In this document: piece after piece, positions 18,187 through 27,069 of the stretch
How the letters are laid out: the number at the start of each line of letters is the position of its first letter
Numbering within the stretch: the stretch's first letter is position 1
Origin: UBA5109 sp038148755
GTDB lineage: Bacteria > Pseudomonadota > Gammaproteobacteria > Pseudomonadales > Pseudohongiellaceae
Reading direction: 5' to 3'
DNA: 64,000 nucleotides
Assembly (NCBI GenBank): GCA_038148755.1
Contig: JAYQWA010000001.1
Coordinates: 243,533-307,532, forward strand
Made by a program: the position numbers and the translations under genes
The notes under the pieces: generated by a model
The model's input: only the letters and a program-made list of their open reading frames with translations
Databases searched by the model: none
What the model was told of the DNA's origin: nothing

Positions 18187-18262
18187 ACTCTATGTTTTAT
18201 CCCTGCCGATTGTACAATTTGATTCAGGTTAAATACTTTTTATATTTCAAACTGAGCCATCA

Positions 18263-18290
18263 TTGAAAGCGTATCAATAAGCTCCATTAT
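18263..18290 (+). promoter_or_regulatory. Sigma-32-like heat-shock promoter
   Basis: TTGAAA (18263-18268) and CTCCATTAT (18282-18290) are separated by 13 bp, close to the heat-shock sigma factor consensus CTTGAAA-N11-16-CCCCATNT. The element lies 45 bp upstream of a short gene whose product matches the N-terminus of Hsp20 chaperones, which are usually sigma-32 controlled. The match was made by eye. Confidence 0.55.
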
Positions 18291-18334
18291 ATATGAGTAG
18301 TTATTCCTTAAACTGAATATATAAGGAGGCGACT

Positions 18335-18454
18335 ATGCAATTAATCCCTAGAAATTCCTTGGTTGGCTTGGACAGCTTTTTTGATGATGCCTTTCCTACT
18401 TTTAAATTATTACCGGAGTCAAAGCTGGATAGTTCTCTGATAGCAATTGAATAA
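18335..18454 (+). pseudogene. Truncated Hsp20 (IbpA-like) small heat-shock protein remnant
   Basis: A 39-codon frame, MQLIPRNSLVGLDSFFDD to LDSSLIAIE, with a strong AAGGAGG ribosome site 6 bp upstream of ATG 18335. The N-terminus matches the opening of class A gammaproteobacterial Hsp20 proteins (MNLIPRxxLFDLDxFFDDFF). The alpha-crystallin domain that should follow is missing: the frame stops at 18452-18454 and the downstream DNA carries no continuation. An imperfect hairpin (ATCACT at 18462-18467 with AGTGAT at 18475-18480) follows. I call it a decayed hsp20 with surviving promoter and translation signals. A functional micropeptide cannot be excluded. Confidence 0.6.
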
Positions 18455-18518
18455 AGGAAACATCACTAATTAAGAGTGATATTTTCAATGTAGTAGAGTT
18501 TTGGAAGTTTTCCAGTTT

Positions 18519-19985
18519 TTAGTTAAAAATTCCGAGTTCCTGCCAAATGGCATCGATACGGTCTTTAACTTCCTGGCTCATGGTGATGGGTCGACCCCAT
18601 TCTCGGGAGGTTTCAGAGTCTATCTTGGTCGTGGCATCGAAACCCATTTTTGAACCCAGCCCGGAAACAGGCGAGGCAAAATCCAGATAATCAATCGGTG
18701 TATTTTCAATGGTCACGGTATCTCTGGCGGGATCCATCCGTGTTGTCATGGCCCAGATAACATCTTCCCAGTTGCGGATATTGATGTCGTCATCAACCAC
18801 AATGACAAATTTGGTATACATAAATTGTCGCAGAAATGACCATAGCCCCATCATCACGCGCTTGGCATGACCGGGGTATTGTTTTTTGATGCTGATCACG
18901 GCAAGCCGGTAGGAACAACCTTCAGGTGGCAGATAGAAATCAGTGATTTCAGGATACTGGCGCTGAATAATCGGGACAAAAACTTCGTTTAGGGCAACCC
19001 CCAGAATTGCCGGTTCATCAGGCGGCCTGCCGGTATAGGTGCTGTGATAAATCGGATTCTTTCGGTGCGTGATTTTTTTTACGGTAAACACAGGAAATTG
19101 TTCAACTTCATTGTAATAACCGGTGTGGTCACCATAAGGACCTTCAGTAGCCATATCATTTGGCTCAATAAGGCCTTCCAGCACGAATTCAGCCGATGCG
19201 GGAACCTGCAATTCATTACTCAGGCTTTGCGCAACTTCAGTTTTGCTGCCACGTAAAAGACCGGCAAATGCATATTCAGACAGAGTATCGGGCACGGGTG
19301 TAACCGTACCCAGTATGGTTGCAGGATCTGCTCCAATTGCAACACTCACTGGGAAACCTTCACCAGGATGAGCCTCCTGCCATTCCTTAAAATCAAGCGC
19401 ACCGCCACGATGTGACAGCCAGCGCATAATCAGGCGATTTTTACCGATCAACTGCATACGGTAAATGCCAAGATTCTGTCTCTCTTTATTAGGCCCTTTG
19501 GTTATAACAAGTGGCCAGGTTATCAAAGGTGCGACATCTTCAGGCCAGCAGGTCTGAATGGGCAGTTTGTTGAGATCTATTTGATCTTCTTCAATAATAA
19601 TTTCCTGGCAAGGAGGAGACTTAATCACCTTGGGTGATAAATTTAATGCCTGCTTAAATATCGGGGCTTTTTCAAGCAGATCCTTCCAGCCTTTGGGTGG
19701 CTCGGGCTCCTTTAAAAAAGCCAGTAACCTGCCAACATCCCTGAGGGATTCAACATCATTCTGCCCCATTGCCAGGGCGACACGTTTGGTTGTGCCAAAT
19801 AAATTAGCCAATACAGGGATATCAGAGTTAACAGGATTTTCAAACAGTAAGGCCGGACCTTCGCGGCGCAGGGTGCGGTCAGAAATTTCGGTAATTTCCA
19901 GATAGGGATCAACAGGCGTCTGGATGCGTTTCAGTTCACCTTGCTGCTCAAGTAACTCAATAAAATCTCGAAGGTCCTTGGACAT
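18519..19985 (-). CDS. ubiD: 4-hydroxy-3-polyprenylbenzoate decarboxylase UbiD
   Basis: UbiD is the prenylated-FMN-dependent decarboxylase of ubiquinone synthesis. The 488-residue protein aligns across the family: MSKDLRDFIELLEQQGELKRI at the start, the IYRMQLIGKNRLIMRWLSHRGGA segment near 172-195 that binds prenyl-FMN phosphate and metal (quoted in part: key residues R, H, R), EGPYGDHTGYYN near 279, and the C-terminal MGFDATTKID. Its cofactor partner ubiX is not in the window. It lies 36 bp downstream of rho on the same strand, as in Pseudomonas. Other ubiquinone genes (ubiB, ubiJ, ubiE) are at 60-64 kb. Confidence 0.97.
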   Translation of the reverse strand: MSKDLRDFIELLEQQGELKRIQTPVDPYLEITEISDRTLRREGPALLFENPVNSDIPVLANLFGTTKRVALAMGQNDVESLRDVGRLLAFLKEPEPPKGWKDLLEKAPIFKQALNLSPKVIKSPPCQEIIIEEDQIDLNKLPIQTCWPEDVAPLITWPLVITKGPNKERQNLGIYRMQLIGKNRLIMRWLSHRGGALDFKEWQEAHPGEGFPVSVAIGADPATILGTVTPVPDTLSEYAFAGLLRGSKTEVAQSLSNELQVPASAEFVLEGLIEPNDMATEGPYGDHTGYYNEVEQFPVFTVKKITHRKNPIYHSTYTGRPPDEPAILGVALNEVFVPIIQRQYPEITDFYLPPEGCSYRLAVISIKKQYPGHAKRVMMGLWSFLRQFMYTKFVIVVDDDINIRNWEDVIWAMTTRMDPARDTVTIENTPIDYLDFASPVSGLGSKMGFDATTKIDSETSREWGRPITMSQEVKDRIDAIWQELGIFN

Positions 19986-20021
19986 GAGTCAGTTACACTT
20001 TTTGTTTGTTATGCTCTGGTT

Positions 20022-21281
20022 TTATTTACGTTTCATTGCCTGGAAGAATTCATCGTTGGTTTTGGTGTCTTTCAATTTATCCAGAATGAATTCAGTTGCC
20101 GGGACATCTTCCATGGAAGTCAGCAATTTGCGCAATATCCACATACGTTGTAATTCTTCTTCAGTGGTTAGCAGATCTTCACGGCGAGTGCCGGAGCGGC
20201 GCACATTGATAGCCGGATAAACGCGTTTCTCTGCCATTTTTCTGTCGAGATGCAGCTCCATGTTGCCGGTTCCCTTAAATTCTTCATAAATAACTTCATC
20301 CATTTTTGAACCGGTTTCTATCAGACAGGTTGAAATAATCGTCAGGCTACCACCTTCCTCAATGTTACGTGCAGCACCAAAGAAACGTTTGGGTCTTTCC
20401 AGTGCATGAGCATCGACACCGCCCGTCAGGACTTTTCCTGATGAAGGGATGATTGTGTTGTAGGCTCTGGCGAGTCGAGTCATGGAATCCAGCAGAATAA
20501 CGACATCTTCCTTATGTTCGACCAGACGTTTGGCTTTTTCGATCACCATTTCGGCAACCTGTACATGGCGTGCAGGAGGCTCATCAAAAGTACTGGCAAC
20601 TACTTCACCACGCACGGAACGCTTCATCTCAGTCACTTCTTCAGGTCTTTCGTCAATCAACAGAACAATCAAATGACACTCTGGAGAATTACGTGTAATC
20701 GCCTGAGCAATATTTTGCAGAATTAAAGTCTTACCTGCCTTGGGTGGTGACACAATCAGGCCACGTTGGCCTTTACCGATAGGGGCAACCAGATCAATGA
20801 CTCGTGAGCTTAAATCTTCTGAGCTACCGTTACCCGCTTCCAGTATCAGTCTGTCGTCAGGGAAAAGTGGTGTAAGGTTTTCAAAAAGGATTTTATTGCG
20901 TGAGTTTTCAGGTTTGTCGAAATTGATTTCATTGACCTTGAGTAGAGCAAAATAGCGTTCGCCATCTTTTGGTGGCCGGATTTTTCCAGCTATGGTGTCG
21001 CCGGTACGAAGATTAAAGCGGCGAATCTGGCTTGGAGAAACATAAATATCGTCGGGTCCAGCCAGATAGGATGCATCGGCTGAACGCAAAAAACCAAAAC
21101 CATCCTGTAAAATTTCGAGTACGCCATCGCCATAAATATCTTCGCCATTTTTTGCATGACGTTTTAACAGTTGAAAGATAACGTCTTGCTTGCGTGTACG
21201 GCTAACGTTATCCAGGCCCATTTCCTGGGCAATCTGTAATAATTCGGAAATTGGTTTGGTTTTTAATTCAGATAGATTCAT
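20022..21281 (-). CDS. rho: Transcription termination factor Rho
   Basis: Rho is the hexameric RNA-dependent ATPase that ends transcription at C-rich, untranslated RNA. The 419-residue protein has the N-terminal SAP-like region (MNLSELKTKPISELLQIAQE), the cold-shock-like RNA-binding site (GFGFLRSADASYLAGPDDIYVS near 60-80), Walker A PPKAGKT near 180, and Walker B VVILLDSMTRLARAYNT near 258. No insertion in the RNA-binding region is visible. Essential gene; rho-dependent termination is therefore available, relevant because few intrinsic terminators are seen here. Confidence 0.99.
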   Translation of the reverse strand: MNLSELKTKPISELLQIAQEMGLDNVSRTRKQDVIFQLLKRHAKNGEDIYGDGVLEILQDGFGFLRSADASYLAGPDDIYVSPSQIRRFNLRTGDTIAGKIRPPKDGERYFALLKVNEINFDKPENSRNKILFENLTPLFPDDRLILEAGNGSSEDLSSRVIDLVAPIGKGQRGLIVSPPKAGKTLILQNIAQAITRNSPECHLIVLLIDERPEEVTEMKRSVRGEVVASTFDEPPARHVQVAEMVIEKAKRLVEHKEDVVILLDSMTRLARAYNTIIPSSGKVLTGGVDAHALERPKRFFGAARNIEEGGSLTIISTCLIETGSKMDEVIYEEFKGTGNMELHLDRKMAEKRVYPAINVRRSGTRREDLLTTEEELQRMWILRKLLTSMEDVPATEFILDKLKDTKTNDEFFQAMKRK

Positions 21282-21606
21282 AGCATAAGTTCAAAGTGTT
21301 GTGATTCTTTTTTGAGAAAAAAGAAGAGGTAGGTTTAGTGTTAAAAAAGGTCTTTAAAAGAAAGTAAATAAGTTTGTTTGGGTTAATAAATTTATTGCTT
21401 GCCTGATTCCGCCTTGTATCCCTTTTATATAAAAATATATAAGGGCTGGTTCAGTTTTAAAAATTATTTTGCTGATTTGGCACCTTGGAATGGCGCCTGA
21501 AAAGACAAGCTGGCAGGTAATCTATCACCCGCCCTAACTTGTGTAAAGTAAATATTTAAAAAATCACTTTTTTTGAACTTTTTATCTATTTCCGGCTTAA
21601 CGGTTT
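21282..21606. other. 325-bp leader/intergenic region between rho and trxA
   Basis: No gene is seen. The region should hold the rho promoter and leader. On the minus strand there are two imperfect stem-loops: one pairing GGCGCC with GGTGCC (21479-21497) and one pairing GGCGGGT with ACCTGCC (21510-21532). An AT-rich palindrome with CCCTTTTATATA and TATATAAGGG arms lies at 21419-21444. Long leaders upstream of rho mediate autogenous control in E. coli; whether these hairpins serve that here is inference. Confidence 0.4.
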
Positions 21607-21933
21607 TTAGATTGTGCTGTCGATAAAAGCCGATAGCTGGGCTTTAGAAAGAGCACCCACTTTTTTACCGGCAGCATCGCCATTATTAAAGATGATCAAA
21701 GTGGGGATGCCTTTCACATTGTATTTTTCAGCCATGGCTTTATGTTGATCGACATCTATTTTGCAAATTTTCAATTTGCCGGCATATTCATCAGCCAGGT
21801 CTTCTAGGACAGGAGCAATCATCTTGCAGGGACCACACCACTCAGCCCAAAAGTCTACTAGTACTGGTCCGTTTGAATTGATTACATCATCTTCAAAACT
21901 GTCATCTGAAATATGACTGATATTGTCGCTCAT
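21607..21933 (-). CDS. trxA: Thioredoxin
   Basis: A 108-residue cytoplasmic thioredoxin with the canonical active site WCGPC at about residues 32-36, the cis-proline segment VKGIPTLIIF near 74 and standard length. It reduces protein disulfides with electrons from thioredoxin reductase. It is upstream of rho on the same strand, the usual trxA-rho pair, but separated by 325 bp, so rho has its own leader. hemB lies 80 bp upstream. Confidence 0.98.
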   Translation of the reverse strand: MSDNISHISDDSFEDDVINSNGPVLVDFWAEWCGPCKMIAPVLEDLADEYAGKLKICKIDVDQHKAMAEKYNVKGIPTLIIFNNGDAAGKKVGALSKAQLSAFIDSTI

Positions 21934-22013
21934 GATAGGTTCCTTACGAATAAATAAAATGAAATTTAATTAGGGGTCTTTACTTGCTGCTAAATATGGA
22001 GTCAAAAGCATGC

Positions 22014-23021
22014 TTATTCAAGCTTTTCGGCGACCTTTTTTGCAAAATAGGTTAAAACGGCGTCGGCGCCAGCACGTTTAATTGAGAGTAAAGACTCTAG
22101 CATAACTTTGTGTGCATCCAGCCAGCCGTTCTGGAAAGCGGCCATATGCATGGCGTACTCACCACTGACCTGATAGACAAGCGTAGGCACTCCAAACTCG
22201 TCTTTTACCCGTCTGACGATGTCCAGATAAGGCAGTCCGGGTTTAATCATGACCATATCGGCACCTTCACTTAAATCCATAGCAACTTCATGTAGCGCTT
22301 CGTCACTGTTGGCGGGATCCATCTGATAGGTTTCTTTGCCACTTGAGCCCAGATTAGTTGACGAGCCCACTGCATCTCTGAATGGTCCGTAATAGGCAGA
22401 AGCATATTTTGCCGAGTAAGCCAGGATTTTAGTATTGATGTGCCCCGAGGATTCAAGCTCATTTCTGATCGCACCAATCCGGCCATCCATCATATCCGAG
22501 GGAGCAACGATATCTGCTCCGGCGTTGGCATGGGAAAGCGCCTGTTTGACCAAGGCTTCTACTGTTGCATCATTTAGCACATAGCCTTTGGTATCAATGA
22601 TGCCGTCCTGTCCGTGAGTCGTGAAGGGATCGAGGGCAACATCGGTAATAACTCCCATTTCCGGGCAGGCATCTTTAATGGTTTTTATGGCGCGTTGAGC
22701 AAGGCCATCAGCATTAAATGCTTCACGGCCATCTTCAGTCTTGCTGGTGGGGTCAGTCACAGGAAAAAGCGCAATAGCAGGGATACCAAGCTGTTTTAAT
22801 ACAAGTGTTTCTTTTGCTAATTCATCAAGCGTTAGCCTTTCAATATCCGGCATACTGGGAACCGCTTGACGCTCAGCTTTGCCTTCAATGACGAAGATGG
22901 GATAAATCAGGTCATCAACACTCAGCCTTGATTCACGCATCAAACGACGACTGAAATCATCGCTGCGCATACGGCGCATGCGTGTTGCCGGGAATAGGCG
23001 CTGGTAACTGTCTTTACTCAA
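22014..23021 (-). CDS. hemB: Delta-aminolevulinic acid dehydratase (porphobilinogen synthase)
   Basis: HemB condenses two aminolevulinates into porphobilinogen, feeding HemC. The 335-residue protein has both active-site lysines: in AYSAKYASAYYGPFRDA near 204 and in MVMIKPGLPYLD near 257, and the allosteric-metal region FPVTD...T near 85. The zinc-cysteine triad of other HemBs is absent: the corresponding segment reads DVALDPFTTHGQDG, the magnesium-dependent type seen in Pseudomonas. Length is normal. Confidence 0.97.
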   Translation of the reverse strand: MSKDSYQRLFPATRMRRMRSDDFSRRLMRESRLSVDDLIYPIFVIEGKAERQAVPSMPDIERLTLDELAKETLVLKQLGIPAIALFPVTDPTSKTEDGREAFNADGLAQRAIKTIKDACPEMGVITDVALDPFTTHGQDGIIDTKGYVLNDATVEALVKQALSHANAGADIVAPSDMMDGRIGAIRNELESSGHINTKILAYSAKYASAYYGPFRDAVGSSTNLGSSGKETYQMDPANSDEALHEVAMDLSEGADMVMIKPGLPYLDIVRRVKDEFGVPTLVYQVSGEYAMHMAAFQNGWLDAHKVMLESLLSIKRAGADAVLTYFAKKVAEKLE

Positions 23022-23156
23022 TTTATACTCCGCTATAAATCAACATGGGATATAGAGGGTTAAGGAGGTATTAAATTAATTTTCCTAGTAACATCCTTAA
23101 CGGAAAGTTATCTATGTTCACAAAGCTGAACTAATTATGGCATATCAACACATAAA

Positions 23157-25292
23157 ATGAATAAAAAACAACTCTTCCTGCTTTCACTTTTTCTAATTGT
23201 TTTAGCTTGTTTTTTTATTTTTGATTTGGGTGCGTATTTGCAATTATCTTTTTTTCAGGAGCAACGAGAGCTGCTGCTGAGTTACAAAGAAAACAATTTT
23301 GCATTACTTTCAATCCTTTATTTCCTTTTATATATCCTCATAACAGCCTTTTCTCTTCCGGCCGCAGCTCTGGTGACTTTGGCTGGGGGTGCAATATTCG
23401 GTTTCTGGTGGGCCTTATTCCTGGTGTCATTTGCAAGCTCGATAGGTGCATCATTGGCTTTTCTCATGGCCAGAACTGTATTACGGGATTGGGTGCAATA
23501 TAAGTTTGGTGACAAACTGAAGCCTATTAATGAAGGTATTGAGAAAGACGGTATTTTTTATCTGTTTACCTTGCGTTTAATTCCGGTTTTTCCATTTTTT
23601 CTGGTCAACATGTTGATGGCCCTAACGCCGATTCGCCTGCGTGATTTTTACTGGGTAAGTCAGCTTGGCATGTTGGTAGGGACGGGGATTTATGTTGAAG
23701 TCGGTGCCCAGTTAGGCATGGCGGAAAGTATCCCGGCTGTCCTTAGTGCTGGTCTTATCAGGGTGCTGGTTATACTGGCACTGTTTCCCTGGTTGGCCAA
23801 AGGGCTTATCGCTTTTCTGAAGAAGCGAAAAATTTATAAGTCTTTTCCCAAACCACAACAATTTGATGCCAATCTTGTCGTGATTGGTGGAGGCTCTGCC
23901 GGTTTGGTGACAGCGTATATAGCCGCTCTGGCAAAAGCCAAAGTGATCCTGATAGAAAAAAATCTTATGGGGGGAGACTGCCTTAATACCGGCTGTGTTC
24001 CAAGCAAGGCTTTGATCAGGAGCGCGGGTGTCAATCATTTGTTAGGCAGGGCTGAAAGTTTTGGCATCAAAGTAGCAGGGCATGAAGTGGATTTCACTAC
24101 TGCTATGCAACGGGTAAGACAGGTCATAAACAAAATTGCGCCACATGACTCGGTAGAAAGGTATACAAAATTAGGCGTGGAATGCATTCAGGGAGAAGCA
24201 AGAGTACTGTCACCTTATCAAATTGAGGTTGGTGACAGAAAAATAAGTACACGAAATATCGTTTTGGCAACGGGAGCCAGACCCTTTGTTCCACCAATTC
24301 CTGGATTGTCTGATGTGGATTATGTCACTTCGGATACAATTTGGAACTTGCAGGGTTTACCCTCACGCTTTCTTGTAATTGGTGGCGGGCCGATAGGTTG
24401 CGAGCTTGCCCAGACATTCGCCAGGTTGGGTTCCAAGGTAATACAGGTCGATGCTGGTATTAAACCTCTAGCCAGAGAAGACGAAGACGTCTCAAGATTT
24501 ATATTGCAAAACTTTCAGCAGGAAGGAATAACATTTTTAGCTGAGCATCAGGTGCTGGGGTTTCAAAAACAGGCGGGTGAAAATCAGGTAATACTCAAGC
24601 ACAAGGATGAAGAAACCTCAATTACGTTTGATGTCGTGCTGCTAGCGACAGGACGAAAAGCAAATATTGAGGGTTTTGGTTTGGAGGAGTTGGATGTTGA
24701 AATAAGCAAACAGGGAACGATTAAAGTAAATGAATATTTACAAACAAATTTTCCTAATATTTATGCTTGTGGTGATGTGGCCGGGCCATATCAATTTACT
24801 CATATGGCGGCGCATCAGGCCTGGTACACCTCAATTAACAGCCTGCTATCCGGGTTTAAAAAGTTTAAAGTGGATTACTCCATTGTGCCTTGGGCGACTT
24901 TTACAGACCCTGAAGTTGCAAGAGTCGGATTAAATGAAAAAGAGGCAGCAGCTAAAGGTATAAAATATGAGGTGACCAGATATGATCTTGATGACCTTGA
25001 TAGAGCCATTGCAGATAGTGAAGACCGTGGCTTCATTAAAATAATTACACAGACTGGCAAAGATAAAATTCTTGGTGTTACCATCGTGGGATATCATGCT
25101 TCGGAATTAATAGCAGAGTATGTGCTGGCAATGAAGAATGGATTGGGGCTGAAAAAAATCATGTCAACCATCCATATTTATCCAACTCTGGCTGAAAGTA
25201 ATAAATATGTTGCCGGTGAATGGAGTAAGGCACACGCGCCTGTGTGGTTGTATCCTTGGTTAGAGAAATTTCATCGCTGGCGCAGATCGTAA
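23157..25292 (+). CDS. Fusion of VTT/TVP38 (DedA-like) membrane domain and mercuric-reductase-like flavoprotein
   Basis: A 711-residue two-part protein. Residues ~1-225 are a TVP38/TMEM64 (VTT) membrane domain with about six hydrophobic segments and the conserved LRLIPVFPFFLVN loop. Residues ~235-711 are a class I flavin disulfide reductase: FAD site VVIGGGSAGLVTA, redox pair CLNTGC (C275 and C280), NAD(P)H site VIGGGPIGCELA near 408, ATG and ACGDV motifs. The C-terminal catalytic His of glutathione/lipoamide reductases (HPT) is replaced by Tyr (IYPTLAE), so it is not an ordinary disulfide reductase. The same domain pair exists as a fused family in other bacteria; substrate unknown. A methyltransferase of arsenic type follows 50 bp downstream, suggesting a shared thiol/metalloid job. 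Confidence 0.88.
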   Translation: MNKKQLFLLSLFLIVLACFFIFDLGAYLQLSFFQEQRELLLSYKENNFALLSILYFLLYILITAFSLPAAALVTLAGGAIFGFWWALFLVSFASSIGASLAFLMARTVLRDWVQYKFGDKLKPINEGIEKDGIFYLFTLRLIPVFPFFLVNMLMALTPIRLRDFYWVSQLGMLVGTGIYVEVGAQLGMAESIPAVLSAGLIRVLVILALFPWLAKGLIAFLKKRKIYKSFPKPQQFDANLVVIGGGSAGLVTAYIAALAKAKVILIEKNLMGGDCLNTGCVPSKALIRSAGVNHLLGRAESFGIKVAGHEVDFTTAMQRVRQVINKIAPHDSVERYTKLGVECIQGEARVLSPYQIEVGDRKISTRNIVLATGARPFVPPIPGLSDVDYVTSDTIWNLQGLPSRFLVIGGGPIGCELAQTFARLGSKVIQVDAGIKPLAREDEDVSRFILQNFQQEGITFLAEHQVLGFQKQAGENQVILKHKDEETSITFDVVLLATGRKANIEGFGLEELDVEISKQGTIKVNEYLQTNFPNIYACGDVAGPYQFTHMAAHQAWYTSINSLLSGFKKFKVDYSIVPWATFTDPEVARVGLNEKEAAAKGIKYEVTRYDLDDLDRAIADSEDRGFIKIITQTGKDKILGVTIVGYHASELIAEYVLAMKNGLGLKKIMSTIHIYPTLAESNKYVAGEWSKAHAPVWLYPWLEKFHRWRRS

Positions 25293-25342
25293 AGCGTATA
25301 AAATAATTAAAAAATATAAATTTTAAAAAGCAGGAGAGTAAT

Positions 25343-26461
25343 GTGAGCGTAGAAGCAAAAGTATCAGAAAGATATGCTGGTGGAGCCAAAGAAGTTGAGG
25401 CCAATTTGTGTTGTCCGGTGGATTATGATGCTGAGCTATTGAAAATTCTGCCTCAGGAAATTATTGATAAAGATTATGGCTGTGGTGATCCGTCTCGCTA
25501 TGTTCAAACCGATGATTGTGTGCTTGATCTAGGCAGTGGCGGTGGCAAGATCTGTTATATGGCGGCCCAGCTTGTTGGGGATAAAGGCTCGGTAATTGGT
25601 ATAGATATGACCGATGAAATGCTTGCGCTTGCCAGAAAATATAAAGATGAAATGGCAGAAAAACTGGGTAGTGATCGTGTCGATTTTCGCAAAGGTTATA
25701 TTCAGGATTTAGCGCTGGATTTGACTGCATTTCAGGAGTATTTGAAACAAACCGGGTTGGATGAAACTGCCGATGCAGTAAAAATCGAAGCCTGGAAGTC
25801 AAAGCAAAAACAGGAAGCACCTCTGGTTGAAAGCGAGAGTGTTGATCTGGTTGTTTCCAATTGTGTTTTGAATCTGGTTGCCGAGCAAAATCGAACACAG
25901 ATGATAAACGAGATTTTTCGTGTGCTGAAGCCGGGAGGGCGAGTGGCGATTTCCGACATTGTCAGTGATGAAATCGTACCGCAACACATGCGTGATGATC
26001 CACACTTGTGGAGTGGCTGTATTTCCGGTGCGTTCCAGGAAAAAGCTTTTCTTGATGCGTTTATTGAAGCCGGTTTTATCGCTGTTGCTTATGACAAATG
26101 GGATCAGGAGCCCTGGCAGATCGTTGAAGATATTGAATTTCGGTCGGTTACTATTACTGCGATTAAGCCTGAAAAAATTCCTCTAATGGATAAAGGCCAG
26201 GCAGTGATATATAAAGGCCCATTTGCTGAAGTGCGAGATGATCTAGATAACGTTTTCCCAAGAGGAGAACGTATTGCCGTCAGTGATCGAACTTTTCGAC
26301 TGCTAATGTCCGGGCCAATGAGTGATAGTTTTATTGGTATTAGTGCAGCAGATTTTCCGGAGGGACAGAAATTTTGTAAGGCTGCCGGAACATTACGCCC
26401 TGCCCAAGAAACCAAAGGCGGCATGCATAGTGGTGGCAATGAATCTTCTGGGTGTTGTTGA
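25343..26461 (+). CDS. ArsM-like arsenite S-adenosylmethionine methyltransferase
   Basis: A 372-residue class I methyltransferase. SAM motif I is VLDLGSGGGK (about 60-69). Four cysteines sit where ArsM arsenite methyltransferases bind As(III): Cys23/24 (NLCCPVDYD), Cys47 (YGCGDPS), SNCVLNL and SGCISGAF. It ends in SSGCC, another possible thiol pair. An arsenic substrate is therefore plausible. No arsR, arsC, arsB or arsenosugar radical-SAM gene is nearby, so this is not a classical ars operon. The GTG start at 25343 has an AGGAGAG ribosome site. It is probably co-transcribed with the preceding VTT-flavoprotein. The closest alternative is an uncharacterised methyltransferase of the same superfamily. 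Confidence 0.8.
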   Translation: MSVEAKVSERYAGGAKEVEANLCCPVDYDAELLKILPQEIIDKDYGCGDPSRYVQTDDCVLDLGSGGGKICYMAAQLVGDKGSVIGIDMTDEMLALARKYKDEMAEKLGSDRVDFRKGYIQDLALDLTAFQEYLKQTGLDETADAVKIEAWKSKQKQEAPLVESESVDLVVSNCVLNLVAEQNRTQMINEIFRVLKPGGRVAISDIVSDEIVPQHMRDDPHLWSGCISGAFQEKAFLDAFIEAGFIAVAYDKWDQEPWQIVEDIEFRSVTITAIKPEKIPLMDKGQAVIYKGPFAEVRDDLDNVFPRGERIAVSDRTFRLLMSGPMSDSFIGISAADFPEGQKFCKAAGTLRPAQETKGGMHSGGNESSGCC

Positions 26462-26493
26462 AGTGTTTTCTATCTAAGCAAATAAAAGTTTTA

Positions 26494-27006
26494 TCAGGCC
26501 TGGCGCAACGCCTGATATACACATAAGCAGCCCAACATAAAGAAACCAAGCAGGCTCCACTCAGGAATATTCATTCCTATTACAGGGTCTCGCCAAACCA
26601 CTTCGGCGCAGTTGCCATCCCCGGAAAGCATGGCTGCAAGTACTTCAGACATAGGGAAGACTTCGATCATGTAACCTAAACTGGGGCCGCATGCAGGGAC
26701 TTGATCTGCGGGTAGATGTTGCAGATATATCTGACGAATCGCAAAACCGCCACCACCAAATGAAAAAGCAGCACAGACAAAGCCATAAATGGATTTGCCT
26801 AATTCTTTAGGATTATGAATAAACGCAGCCAATGCTATCAGGCCGGCCATCGCAAAAAACAAACGCTGGGTCATGCAAAGTGGGCAGGGTTCCAGACCCA
26901 TAACATTTTCCATGTACAGGGCAATACCTAGCAGAAGGACGCAGAACAGGAATATATATAAGAAAATTAAGCGAGTGTTTAAAAATTTATTATCGAGAAA
27001 ATTCAT
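26494..27006 (-). CDS. dsbB: Disulfide bond formation protein DsbB
   Basis: DsbB is the inner-membrane quinone reductase that reoxidises DsbA. The 170-residue protein has four predicted membrane segments (about 10-30, 44-62, 70-90 and 143-163). The first periplasmic cysteine pair is in EPCPLCMTQR (about 37-46), and the second pair is VPACGPS and GNCAEV in the loop before the last membrane segment. All four redox cysteines are present. No dsbA is adjacent. It is convergent with the ArsM-like gene. Confidence 0.95.
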   Translation of the reverse strand: MNFLDNKFLNTRLIFLYIFLFCVLLLGIALYMENVMGLEPCPLCMTQRLFFAMAGLIALAAFIHNPKELGKSIYGFVCAAFSFGGGGFAIRQIYLQHLPADQVPACGPSLGYMIEVFPMSEVLAAMLSGDGNCAEVVWRDPVIGMNIPEWSLLGFFMLGCLCVYQALRQA

Positions 27007-27069
27007 AGTTAAGCGTATCCGTTTAATTTGTGCTGGATTCTAAACCAGCTTGTCCAGAAATTAAAATTA

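Noticed and set aside
25461..25898. Open 145-codon frame antisense to the ArsM-like gene
   Set aside because: No recognisable family, composition rich in His/Gln/Tyr typical of a shadow frame, no ribosome site; the sense gene has clear motifs.
25343..26461. UbiE/COQ5-type quinone methyltransferase instead of ArsM
   Set aside because: The four arsenic-type cysteines and C-terminal half do not match UbiE, and an intact ubiE is at 63.0-63.8 kb.
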